From assembly GCA_963757185.1 (NCBI GenBank), contig CAVWQI010000002.1, positions 992,001 through 1,056,000 of the forward strand: a DNA stretch of 64,000 nucleotides, read 5' to 3'. The DNA comes from JAQBQB01 sp963757185 (lineage in GTDB: Bacteria; Gemmatimonadota; Gemmatimonadetes; Gemmatimonadales; Gemmatimonadaceae). Position 1 is the first letter of the stretch. Every line of letters starts with the position of its first letter. Made by a program: the position numbers and the translations under genes. A model generated the notes under the pieces. The model saw nothing but the letters and a program-made list of their open reading frames with translations. It did not search any database and had not been told where the DNA came from. Below, in pieces: positions 16,843 to 24,695 of this stretch.

Positions 16843-19500
16843 ATGGCCATCGCCCGGATCATCACGCGCGCCGGCGCATTCGTGCGCAACCTTTTCCATC
16901 GCGCTCGCGTCGACGATGCGCTCGACGAGGAGTTGCGTGCTTACGTTGCCGGCGTCGCCGCGGAAAAAGTGCGCGGCGGCATGTCGGCTCGCGACGCCGA
17001 GCGTGCGGCGCGACTCGAGCTCGGCGGGTACGACGTCGTCAAGGAGAGGGTGCGCGACGTTCGGACCGGCGCTCTGTTCGACGGCATTCTGCGCGACTGT
17101 CGTTTCGCCGCGCGGACGCTGCGCAAGACGCCGGTGTTCACGGTCGTCGCCGTGCTCGCGCTGGCCCTCGGGATCGGCGCGACGACGACGATGCTCAGCG
17201 TCGTACGCTCCGTGCTCGTCGAGCCGCTGGCGTATGCCGACGCCGATCGCCTCGCCGTCATTCTCCACGACGGGCGGAACCCGGCGTCGCCGAGAAACTT
17301 TAGTGACTGGCGCGCGCAGACGCGAAGCTTCTCCGACATGGCGGCCGCGGAATACTGGTCGCCGGATCTGACCAGCGGCGACAATCCGACACAGGTCCCG
17401 GCGCTGCGGATCACGAGCCGGATGCTGCCCATGCTCGGCGTCGCTCCGGTGCTCGGAAGGGTGTTTTCAGCCGCGGAGGAGGAGCCCGGGCACGACCACG
17501 TGGTCGTGCTCAGTTATGGACTGTGGCAACGGATGTTCGCCGGGCGTCGCGACGTCGTCGGCTCGACGGTGTCCCTCGACGGTTCGATTTACACGGTCAT
17601 CGGTGTGATGCCGAAGTCGTTTGTTTTCGCGCCGTTTTGGAGTACGGCCGCGCAGGCATGGGCACCGCTGGTGCTGGCGAATCGCCTCAACGACGGACAG
17701 AGCCTGCGCATCTTCGCGCGTCTCGCGCCCGGCGTCACGATCGAGCGAGCACGCGCCGACCTTGGCGCCGTGACGGCGACGCTCGAGGCGCGAGATCCGG
17801 GGAGCAACAGGAACGTCATCCTCACGCCGCTCAAGGAGAAAGTCGTCGGCGACATTCGCACCCCGCTCCTCACGCTCCTCGTGGCGGTGACGTTCGTGCT
17901 GCTCACGGCGTGCGCCAACGTCGCGCACATGTTGTTGGCGAGAGCCGCGGCGCGGCAGCGAGAGCTCTCCCTGCGAACGGCGCTCGGCGCCACCCGGGCG
18001 CGCCTCATCGGGCAGATGCTCGTCGAGAGCGTTCTCTTGGCGTCGCTCGGCGGCGCCGGCGGGTTCGTCTTGGCGGCGTGGGGGATTCAAGCGCTGGTGG
18101 CGGCGAGTCCGGCCATCATTCCTCGCGTCGCTTCAGTGACGATCGACGGCGGCGTCCTGGCGATCGCGGTGGCGATCTCGGCGGCCACCGTCATCGTTTT
18201 CGGCCTTCTGCCCGCGCTTCGAGCGGCGCGTGTGGATCCCGTCGCGACGTTCCGCGACGGCGATCGGGCGTCGAGCGATGGGCGCGGCCGCGCGCGCGTT
18301 CGCAACGCGCTGGTGGCGTCCGAGTTCGCACTGGCCCTCGTGCTGCTGATCGGCGCGGGGTTGATGATTCGCACGTTGATGGCGCTTCAGCGAATCGACC
18401 CTGGCTTCGATCCGCGCAACGTCGTTTCGATGATCGTCTCGACCGCCGGAACGCCTGCCGCGGACACCGGGCATCACGCCTCGTTCTACGTCAGCTCGCT
18501 CGCGCGCGTTCGCGCCGTGCCGGGTATCGAGTCGGCGAGCTACATCAACCATCGGCCGTTCGACGGCGACATGTGGGGATTCGCGTTTCGTCTCGAGGGT
18601 GCGCCGCATCCCCGACCCGGCGATTGGCCAACCGCGACCTTTCGCGTCGTGTTCCCAGGCTACTTCACGACGATGCGAATCCCGATCCTCCGTGGGCGCG
18701 ATGTCGCGGAGACGGATCGACTGAACACACCCGGCGTCGTCGTGATCAACGAGTTCATGGCGAAGACGCATTGGCCGGGCCTGGATCCGATCGGCCGGCG
18801 CATCACGCTCGACGACTCGACGTGGCTCACCGTGGTCGGCATCGTCAAGGACAACGTGCGCGAATCGCTGTCCGCGCCGCACGAGGAGGAAATGTTTCTC
18901 GCGTTCGCGCAGCGGCCTGGGTATGTGAAGGGGCTCGGCGCCTCTCGAACGATGACGCTGGTTGCGCGGGTCGCGTGCCCGCGCGCCGAGTGCGACGCGA
19001 GCGCTTTTGTGGCGCCGATACGCGCCGCCATTCGATCGGTCGAGCGCAACGCGCCGATTTCGGCGGTGGCCACGTTCAGCGCGCTCCTTCGAACCGCCAC
19101 CGCGGAGTCGCGCTTCTATCTGCTGTTGCTTGCCGCGTTCGCCGGCATCGCCGTCGTCCTCGCGGCGGTCGGGATTTACGGCGTGATGGCATACGCCGTG
19201 TCGAGACGGACCCACGAGATCGGCATTCGGATTGCGCTTGGCGCCGAAGCGGGGTCCGTGATGCGCGCGGTCGTCGGCGAGGGGGTGTCCATGGCGTCGA
19301 TCGGTGCAGCCGTAGGGCTGGCGACAGCGCTCGGGCTCACCCGGCTGATGCGCGGCATCTTGTACGGCGTGAGTCCGTTCGACGTGTGGACGTTCGCCGG
19401 TGTGACGGCGCTGCTCGTCGCGGTTGCCCTGGTGGCCACGCTGGTTCCGGCGCGCCGAGCCACGCGGGTCGATCCGCTGATCGCGCTTCGTTCAGACTGA
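16843..19500 (+). CDS. ADOP-type (MacB/FtsX-like) ABC transporter permease
   Basis: An 885-residue permease. Residues about 1-75 form the cytosolic permease-prefix domain (VDDALDEELRAYV, GMSARDAERAARLELGG). The rest is two FtsX/MacB permease repeats: helix near residue 100 (VFTVVAVLALALGIGATTTM), periplasmic MacB_PCD region, then LLVAVTFVLLTACANVAHMLLARAAARQRELSLRTALGATRARL, and the second repeat ending in HEIGIRIALGAEAGSV. No ATP-binding domain is fused or adjacent, as is usual for these orphan duplicated permeases. Substrate unknown; MacB relatives move lipoproteins, peptides or toxins out of the envelope. Co-transcribed with PadR (7-base gap). A shared terminator follows. Confidence 0.9.
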   Translation: MAIARIITRAGAFVRNLFHRARVDDALDEELRAYVAGVAAEKVRGGMSARDAERAARLELGGYDVVKERVRDVRTGALFDGILRDCRFAARTLRKTPVFTVVAVLALALGIGATTTMLSVVRSVLVEPLAYADADRLAVILHDGRNPASPRNFSDWRAQTRSFSDMAAAEYWSPDLTSGDNPTQVPALRITSRMLPMLGVAPVLGRVFSAAEEEPGHDHVVVLSYGLWQRMFAGRRDVVGSTVSLDGSIYTVIGVMPKSFVFAPFWSTAAQAWAPLVLANRLNDGQSLRIFARLAPGVTIERARADLGAVTATLEARDPGSNRNVILTPLKEKVVGDIRTPLLTLLVAVTFVLLTACANVAHMLLARAAARQRELSLRTALGATRARLIGQMLVESVLLASLGGAGGFVLAAWGIQALVAASPAIIPRVASVTIDGGVLAIAVAISAATVIVFGLLPALRAARVDPVATFRDGDRASSDGRGRARVRNALVASEFALALVLLIGAGLMIRTLMALQRIDPGFDPRNVVSMIVSTAGTPAADTGHHASFYVSSLARVRAVPGIESASYINHRPFDGDMWGFAFRLEGAPHPRPGDWPTATFRVVFPGYFTTMRIPILRGRDVAETDRLNTPGVVVINEFMAKTHWPGLDPIGRRITLDDSTWLTVVGIVKDNVRESLSAPHEEEMFLAFAQRPGYVKGLGASRTMTLVARVACPRAECDASAFVAPIRAAIRSVERNAPISAVATFSALLRTATAESRFYLLLLAAFAGIAVVLAAVGIYGVMAYAVSRRTHEIGIRIALGAEAGSVMRAVVGEGVSMASIGAAVGLATALGLTRLMRGILYGVSPFDVWTFAGVTALLVAVALVATLVPARRATRVDPLIALRSD

Positions 19501-19524
19501 CTTCAATACTTCCCGCCCAGCAAG

Positions 19525-19558
19525 AAAGCGCGCGCCGCATCGTGCCGGCGCGCGCTTT
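19525..19558. terminator. Bidirectional terminator between permease and flotillin genes
   Basis: Perfect 12-bp stem AAAGCGCGCGCC / GGCGCGCGCTTT (19525-19536 and 19547-19558) with a 10-base loop; A and T ends on either side let it work for both convergent genes. Confidence 0.85.
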
Positions 19559-19583
19559 TCTGCATGACACTCGGCCGCGAGTC

Positions 19584-20951
19584 TTATCGCTTCGCCGGGG
19601 CCGATGGGAAGGAAGACGGCAGCGTCTGTTTCCCGTCTGTTTGCTGCGGCGGCGCCGCAACCGGTGCGCTGGGTGAGGGGTCCAACAGCCCGCGCGACAC
19701 GAGCTGTGCCGCGAGCACGGTCTGAATCACGCTGGTGATGTTGTTGGTCGTTGCCGTCGCCGCCCCGCCGGCCTCTCCACCACCGGAGATCGTCACCATC
19801 TTCGCGTCGGACAGCGCGGCGGCGATGACTGGCGCTATCTGCGGGAGCATTTCGATCTGACGGTAGCGGAAGTACGACTCGCCGCCCACGGCGATCGCCT
19901 GATTCACCTTCTGGATTGCCTCGGCCTGCGCCTCGGAGATCTTGCGAATGCGAATCGCCTCGGCGTCCGCGCCCGCCTCGGCCTCGAGGCGCACGCGTGC
20001 CGCATCGGCCTTGGCCTGCGCGATTTGCGTCGCGTCGAGTTCCGCCGTGCGCTGAAGACCGGACGCCTCTTGCCGTTTTGCTTCAGCCTGCGCGACCAGC
20101 GCCGCGTTGCTTGCTTTGGTTTGTTCGAGCTCTCGCGTCTTGTCCGAGATCGCGCGCTCGGCCTCGAGCTGCGCTTCCTTGGCGCGGCGCGTTTGGGTCG
20201 CAGCCACGATGTCCGCGTTCGCCTGGGCTACCGCCGCGGACTGCCGGCGTCGGGCCTCGGCCACTTCCGACTGAACAACCTTGATGTTCAGCGAATTGAA
20301 GATGAGGCCGAGGTCGGTCAACTCGCGCGAGCACGCCTTCCGAATGATCACGGCAAGCGGATCGTCTTCGTCTTCGATCGCGCCGGCCTCGCCGGCCATG
20401 AGCGCGGTCGGGATCACACGCACCGGCACGACCGCGGCGGACTCCCCCGGCGGTAGCGCGTGGAGCGGCGCCGCCTTGGCGGAAAAGAGCTGATCGTGCG
20501 TGAGCAGGTTCATCGCCCGCCGTCCGGAGCTGGAGAGCAGGTCGGTGAGCGTGCTGAGTTGGTCGGCGTCGCTCTTCGAGAAGAACCGGTTGGCCGCCGT
20601 CTTGATCAGCGCGTCGGTGTCGCCGACGGAAACGATGGCGCTCGCGAGCACGCGCACCTTGATCGGGGCCGGCGTACCGCTCGAGTCGACGTCGGCTGTC
20701 TGGTCCGTGATGTCCAGGTCGATGTTGATGACCTTGCTCGAGATCGTCGTTCCCGTCGTGAGCAGCGGGATTTCCTTCGACTTGCCCGGCCCGCGATAGA
20801 TGACCGTGCCGCCGGCCAGCCAGCTGACCAGGCGGATCGTGCCGGCTTCGACGTTGCGGAGCAAGCTGGCGACGATCGTCGGGATGACGATGAGCACGAA
20901 CCCGACGACGATGAGTCCGATGAGGATGGGCGTAGTGAGTAGGCCTGACAT
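19584..20951 (-). CDS. Flotillin-like SPFH protein
   Basis: A 455-residue protein with an N-terminal membrane anchor (PILIGLIVVGFVLIVIPTIVA), an SPFH/band-7 domain (about residues 30-220) and a long charged, alanine-rich coiled coil (about 230-345, repeats of EAQLEAERAISDKTRELEQT type) followed by a membrane-proximal segment (FRYRQIEMLPQIAPVIAAAL). The tail is Pro/Ser rich. Flotillins oligomerise at membrane microdomains and help organise membrane protein complexes. The upstream gene (27-base gap) encodes an NfeD/YqiJ-like protein, the usual operon partner of bacterial flotillins, which strengthens both assignments. Confidence 0.9.
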   Translation of the reverse strand: MSGLLTTPILIGLIVVGFVLIVIPTIVASLLRNVEAGTIRLVSWLAGGTVIYRGPGKSKEIPLLTTGTTISSKVINIDLDITDQTADVDSSGTPAPIKVRVLASAIVSVGDTDALIKTAANRFFSKSDADQLSTLTDLLSSSGRRAMNLLTHDQLFSAKAAPLHALPPGESAAVVPVRVIPTALMAGEAGAIEDEDDPLAVIIRKACSRELTDLGLIFNSLNIKVVQSEVAEARRRQSAAVAQANADIVAATQTRRAKEAQLEAERAISDKTRELEQTKASNAALVAQAEAKRQEASGLQRTAELDATQIAQAKADAARVRLEAEAGADAEAIRIRKISEAQAEAIQKVNQAIAVGGESYFRYRQIEMLPQIAPVIAAALSDAKMVTISGGGEAGGAATATTNNITSVIQTVLAAQLVSRGLLDPSPSAPVAAPPQQTDGKQTLPSSFPSAPAKR

Positions 20952-20978
20952 GTTCGACTCCCCGAAGAGAGAATGTTG

Positions 20979-21641
20979 TTAGAGGATTGATACCGTACAA
21001 CTCTGCTTGGCCGAGTTCACGTCGTCGATGCGGAGGCGTTGGCCGGGCTTCACGCGGGCTCCGAGCAAACGGTCCTGCGGCTGCAGCGTGGCCAGCACCT
21101 GCAACACCTGCCCATCCAGTTCCAACGAGACGATGCCCTGCCCGTTGTTATCGAACGCGCTGACGGCGACCGCTTCGTCGGCGACCGCGCTCTCGAACGT
21201 CGATGCCGGCCGCGACGCGAATCGCATCGCGAAGTTCCACAACGGCGTCACAAGAAATCGCTCGAACGCGACCGCGCCGACGGCCGCGGCGGCGAGCAGC
21301 GCCGGTCCCGGAAGCACCGGGTGCAGCATCGCACCGGTCGCACCGAAACCGAGCATGAGGCTGAAGAGGAAGCGCGGCGACGTGATGAGCCAGAACGTCC
21401 GGCCCGCCATGCCGCTCGTGTGCGCGTGACCGCTCTGAACGGCGCTCGCGTGCGAGTGGCTATGGGCGGCGCCGTGAACGTGGCCCGTCGTCCCGCCATG
21501 AGCGTGGCCGATCGTTCCGCCGCGTCCGTGCCCGCCCCCATGCCCGCCCCCGTGGTGGCCTCCCCGACTCCCGAGGCCACCAAGCGCCATGGCCGTGAAG
21601 CCGATCGCGCCCAGCACCATACTCGAGATGTAGAGATCCAT
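20979..21641 (-). CDS. NfeD/YqiJ-like membrane protein with a histidine-rich loop
   Basis: A 220-residue protein starting at the ATG at 21641 (MDLYISSMVLG); the frame is open 13 codons upstream. Order: membrane helix (residues about 4-22), a cytosolic or periplasmic His/Gly-rich segment of about 55 residues (HHGGGHGGGHGRGG, HAHGGTTGHVHG, HSHSHAS), two more helices (FWLITSPRFLFSLMLGFGATG; GPALLAAAAVGAVAF) and a C-terminal OB-fold-like domain (GQGIVSLELDGQVLQV, KPGQRLRIDDV). The OB domain and position directly before flotillin match NfeD-type partners. The His-rich loop is unusual and could bind Zn, Ni or Cu. Confidence 0.75.
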   Translation of the reverse strand: MDLYISSMVLGAIGFTAMALGGLGSRGGHHGGGHGGGHGRGGTIGHAHGGTTGHVHGAAHSHSHASAVQSGHAHTSGMAGRTFWLITSPRFLFSLMLGFGATGAMLHPVLPGPALLAAAAVGAVAFERFLVTPLWNFAMRFASRPASTFESAVADEAVAVSAFDNNGQGIVSLELDGQVLQVLATLQPQDRLLGARVKPGQRLRIDDVNSAKQSCTVSIL

Positions 21642-21827
21642 TGTTCGGGATTCGTGGAGGTCCAACGACCAGACACACAACGGAGTACCCGATCGCGAAG
21701 TTGCAAGCGTCGCGATGTGGCCGTGGCTTCGCGAGTTATGCTACCGCGCCCGCCGCAGTTCGGTAACTGGCATTTGCCTTCTTTGTTCGGCGAGGCCGGA
21801 TTTCGGGCACTTGCGGTTTCCGAGACG

Positions 21828-22697
21828 CTACTTGAGCGCCGCCTCGACGAACGCGAGGGCCTCCGGCCCCCAGATGTGCATGCCCGGCGCGCCGCCGAAG
21901 CAATGCGCCTGCTGCGCCTCGGGCCCGACGGCGGGGAAGACCTTCACTCGGTTGCCTGCGTTGCGCCGCGTGAGAATCGGTCCGAGGACTTTCGCCGGCT
22001 CGAGGCTCGCGTCTTTCGCCGGTTGAATTAGGAAAACCGGAATGTCGATCTTAGATACGGCGTCTTTGAGTCGCGCCTGGAGGTCGGGGCTATTGTTCCA
22101 ACTCAGCGCCGCGGGCGAGATCGGCACGGCAACCCGATATCCGACGTGCCGCGCGGCCCCGAAGATCGTTTGAATGCCGCCGAACGAGCAGCCGGCTACC
22201 ACGAGGCGCGTCGTGTCCACGAACGGCTGTGCTTTAAGAAATGCGAGACCAGCGAGCTGGTCGTCGACCTGCGACGTCTCGAGAAGGTGAACGCCGAGGC
22301 GCAGTCCCGCCGCTTGCCCGTGCCGCGATGACTCCTGCTGAATCGATTCTCTGATGTATTCGCCTTGCGAGTCGCTGTGTCCGCGACGCATGGGCGCGAA
22401 GACCGCGAACCCGGCGGGAACGAACACGGCGGCGACCGAATCGAATTGCGGACCGCCGCCGGGATCGGGCTCGCTTCCGTGATTCCAGAGGACGGCCGGA
22501 AAAGGACCCGGCCCTGGCGGCTGGTAGAGATAGCCCGCCAGCGTCAACCCAGCGCTCTTGAAGGTGACGTGACGCTTGTTGAACGGCGCGGCTTGCGCGG
22601 AAGCCGACGCGGCCGCCACGACGATCACCGCGGCCGCGAGAATCCGTCGTCGCCACCGCCCGAAGGAATTCACTCTGTTGTTTCGTGTCGGATGCAA
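21828..22697 (-). CDS. Secreted alpha/beta hydrolase (dienelactone hydrolase/DLH-like)
   Basis: A 289-residue protein with a signal peptide (RILAAAVIVVAAASASAQA) and a compact alpha/beta-hydrolase fold: oxyanion strand PAVLWNHGSEPDPGG, nucleophile elbow VVAGCSFGG, an acid in LIQPAKDASLEP and candidate histidines in QAHCFGG or MHIWG. The family contains dienelactone hydrolases, esterases and acyl-peptide hydrolases; the exact substrate cannot be read. It lies 11 bases downstream of the MFS gene's stop on the same strand and could be the last gene of that operon, although its function is not obviously linked. Confidence 0.8.
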   Translation of the reverse strand: MHPTRNNRVNSFGRWRRRILAAAVIVVAAASASAQAAPFNKRHVTFKSAGLTLAGYLYQPPGPGPFPAVLWNHGSEPDPGGGPQFDSVAAVFVPAGFAVFAPMRRGHSDSQGEYIRESIQQESSRHGQAAGLRLGVHLLETSQVDDQLAGLAFLKAQPFVDTTRLVVAGCSFGGIQTIFGAARHVGYRVAVPISPAALSWNNSPDLQARLKDAVSKIDIPVFLIQPAKDASLEPAKVLGPILTRRNAGNRVKVFPAVGPEAQQAHCFGGAPGMHIWGPEALAFVEAALK

Positions 22698-22708
22698 TTG
22701 CGACGGAG

Positions 22709-23989
22709 CTAAGCCATCGCGGTCGCCGGCTCAATGACGTCCGGGCTTTCTCGTTGCTTGGCGGGCTTGAACAACAGACCGAACAAGACGAACACGGCGA
22801 ACGCGCCGATCGCCGGCACCATCCAGATCGCGTGCCAGTCGTGCACGACTTGCGTACATGCCGCGGCACCCGCGCACGACGGACTCGGCGACGCGTACAT
22901 CGCGACGACCCGCCCCGACACCGACGCGCCGACGAAGTAGCCAACGCCGTTCGTGACGAAGTTGATGAACCCCTGCGCCGCCGCGCGCACCTTCTCGCCC
23001 GCGCGCTGGTCGGTGTAGATCTGGCCGCTCACGAAGAAGAAGTCGTAGCACACGCCATGGAGCAGAATGCCGCCGTAAAGCAGCCACATGCCGCCGCCGA
23101 CGTTCCCGTTGCCGAACGCGAAGTAGCGGAGCGCCCAGGCGAGCATGCCGACGAGCATGATCACCTTGATTCCGAATCGGCGCAGCGCGAACGGCAGCAC
23201 GAGCATGAAGCCGATCTCGGACATCTGGCCGAACGTCTGGATGAACGCCGGGTCGGGGGCCTTGATCTCGTTCAGGAAGAGGTTCGTGAACGTGTAGTAG
23301 AACTGGAGTGGAATGCAGAGCAGGAACGAGCCGAGCACGAACATGAAGAAGTCGCGATTGCGCAGCAGGCTCAGCGCGTCGAGGCCGAGCGCGTCACGTA
23401 TGCTGAACGGCGCGCCGGCGCCGGTGGGGGGCGTGTGGGGCAACGCAAGCGAATAGAGCCCGAGCACCACGGACGCCCCGGCGGCGATCCGCATCGGCGT
23501 CGCGAGCGCGTCGGCGTGCAGCACCTTGCCGACGAGAATACCCGCGACGATCCAGCCGATCGTCCCCAGCACGCGAATGATCGGGAAGTCGCGCGCCGGA
23601 TCGCTCACGTTGTGGAACGAGATCGAGTTGGTGAGCGACAACGTCGGCATGAAGCAGAGCGCGTAGAGCAGGAGCAGCGGGTAGAACGTGGCCCACGACG
23701 TCTGCGACGATACGAACCACATCACGATGCCGCCGACGATGTGCAGGATCGCGAGCAGCTTCTCGCTCGAGAAGAAGCGGTCGGCGACGATTCCCATGAA
23801 GAACGGCGACACGATCGCCGCGATCGCCATCGCGCCGTACGCGGCGCCGATCTGCGTATCCGTGAAGTGCCGCGTCTGGCCGAGGTACGTGCCCATCGTC
23901 ACGAACCAGACGCCCCACACGAAGTACTGCAGCAACATCATGAGGGAGAGTCGGGTGCGCCCCCACGCGACGCCGCTCGTTTCGGTCAT
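22709..23989 (-). CDS. MFS transporter, nucleoside:H+ symporter (NHS)-like
   Basis: A 426-residue, 12-helix major facilitator. The start ATG at 23989 overlaps the DUF1080 stop as ATGA, implying translational coupling. Features of the nucleoside/H+ symporter-like subgroup are present: LSLMMLLQYFVWGVWFVTMGTYL in helix 1, GAAYGAMAIAAIVSPFFMGIVADRFF, and SNSISFHNV-type loop (TNSISFHNVSDPARDFPIIRVLGTIGWI). In relatives from Bacteroidetes, Planctomycetes and Gemmatimonadota such transporters often sit with Gfo/Idh and DUF1080 genes, so the cargo may be a keto-sugar or glycoside rather than a nucleoside. That is inferred from the operon. Confidence 0.8.
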   Translation of the reverse strand: MTETSGVAWGRTRLSLMMLLQYFVWGVWFVTMGTYLGQTRHFTDTQIGAAYGAMAIAAIVSPFFMGIVADRFFSSEKLLAILHIVGGIVMWFVSSQTSWATFYPLLLLYALCFMPTLSLTNSISFHNVSDPARDFPIIRVLGTIGWIVAGILVGKVLHADALATPMRIAAGASVVLGLYSLALPHTPPTGAGAPFSIRDALGLDALSLLRNRDFFMFVLGSFLLCIPLQFYYTFTNLFLNEIKAPDPAFIQTFGQMSEIGFMLVLPFALRRFGIKVIMLVGMLAWALRYFAFGNGNVGGGMWLLYGGILLHGVCYDFFFVSGQIYTDQRAGEKVRAAAQGFINFVTNGVGYFVGASVSGRVVAMYASPSPSCAGAAACTQVVHDWHAIWMVPAIGAFAVFVLFGLLFKPAKQRESPDVIEPATAMA

Positions 23990-24693
23990 GGCAGCTCCCG
24001 AATGCGAATGTTGCGGAGGGAGAGCGTTCCGTTGTGGTCGCCCTGAATCCCGATGTAGCCGCGCTTCGCCAACCCGTAGTTCGGCCAGTCCTTGAACTTG
24101 CTCGCCGCTACTTTGGCTTTCCAATCTGGGCTCCACAGCTCGTACTCGACGACTTTCTGTCCGTTGAGCCAATGCTCGACGTGCGCGCCCCTCACGACGA
24201 TGCGCGTCGTGTTCCACTGGTCCGCCGGCTTTACCACGCCGCGCGGCGGCGCGTACAACCCATACGCCGATGCGGCCGACGTGAGCGGATTCTTTCCATC
24301 GCCCGCGTTCGCGTCGTCGAGCAGTTGGTATTCCGGTCCGCTCCAGTAGATGTGGTCGTATTCCTTTGTCGCGCGATAGAAAATGCCGCTGTTCCCCGCA
24401 TTGCCGATCTTCCACTCGAGCTCGAACTCGAAGTTCGCGAACTGGTCCTTCGTCATGATGTCGCCCGTGCCTCGCGACTTCGTGATCTCGTTGCCGGAGA
24501 TCGTCCACCCTGCCGGCACGGACTCGCTTTCGTAGCCGCGGAACGCCGTCAGGTCGAGGACGCGAAACCCACTGGCCGCGGCCTGCGTCACCATCGCGAC
24601 GTGGTCTTGCGTCGACAGCGCGCGATGCACGCATCCGCTCGAGAACCCCAGGGCGAGCGCGCTCGCGCCTCCCAGAAACGTCTTCGCTCGCAT
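23986..24693 (-). CDS. DUF1080 (3-keto-glycoside hydrolase/lyase-like) protein
   Basis: A 235-residue secreted protein beginning at the ATG at 24693; a second ATG at 24708 would overlap the upstream gene. A lipoprotein-like leader (GFSSGCVHRALS) is followed by a concanavalin-like jelly roll: FRGYESESVPAGWTISGNEI, DQFANFEFELEWKIGNAGNSGIFYR, EYQLLDD, HVEHWLNGQKVVEYEL and GYIGIQGDHNGTLSLRNIRIREL. DUF1080 enzymes are associated with cleavage of 3-keto glycosides made by 3-dehydrogenases. It sits between a Gfo/Idh oxidoreductase (2-base gap) and the MFS transporter (ATGA overlap). Confidence 0.87.
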   Translation of the reverse strand: MRAKTFLGGASALALGFSSGCVHRALSTQDHVAMVTQAAASGFRVLDLTAFRGYESESVPAGWTISGNEITKSRGTGDIMTKDQFANFEFELEWKIGNAGNSGIFYRATKEYDHIYWSGPEYQLLDDANAGDGKNPLTSAASAYGLYAPPRGVVKPADQWNTTRIVVRGAHVEHWLNGQKVVEYELWSPDWKAKVAASKFKDWPNYGLAKRGYIGIQGDHNGTLSLRNIRIRELP

Positions 24694-24695
24694 CG

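Noticed and set aside
17523..19676. Plus-strand frame of 717 codons overlapping the permease
   Set aside because: Arg-rich, lacks membrane segments, and crosses the terminator; the permease in the other frame is unambiguous.
22685..24046. Plus-strand frame of 453 codons opposite the MFS gene
   Set aside because: Composition dominated by Arg, His and Glu; the MFS protein on the other strand has clear membrane helices and a coupled start.
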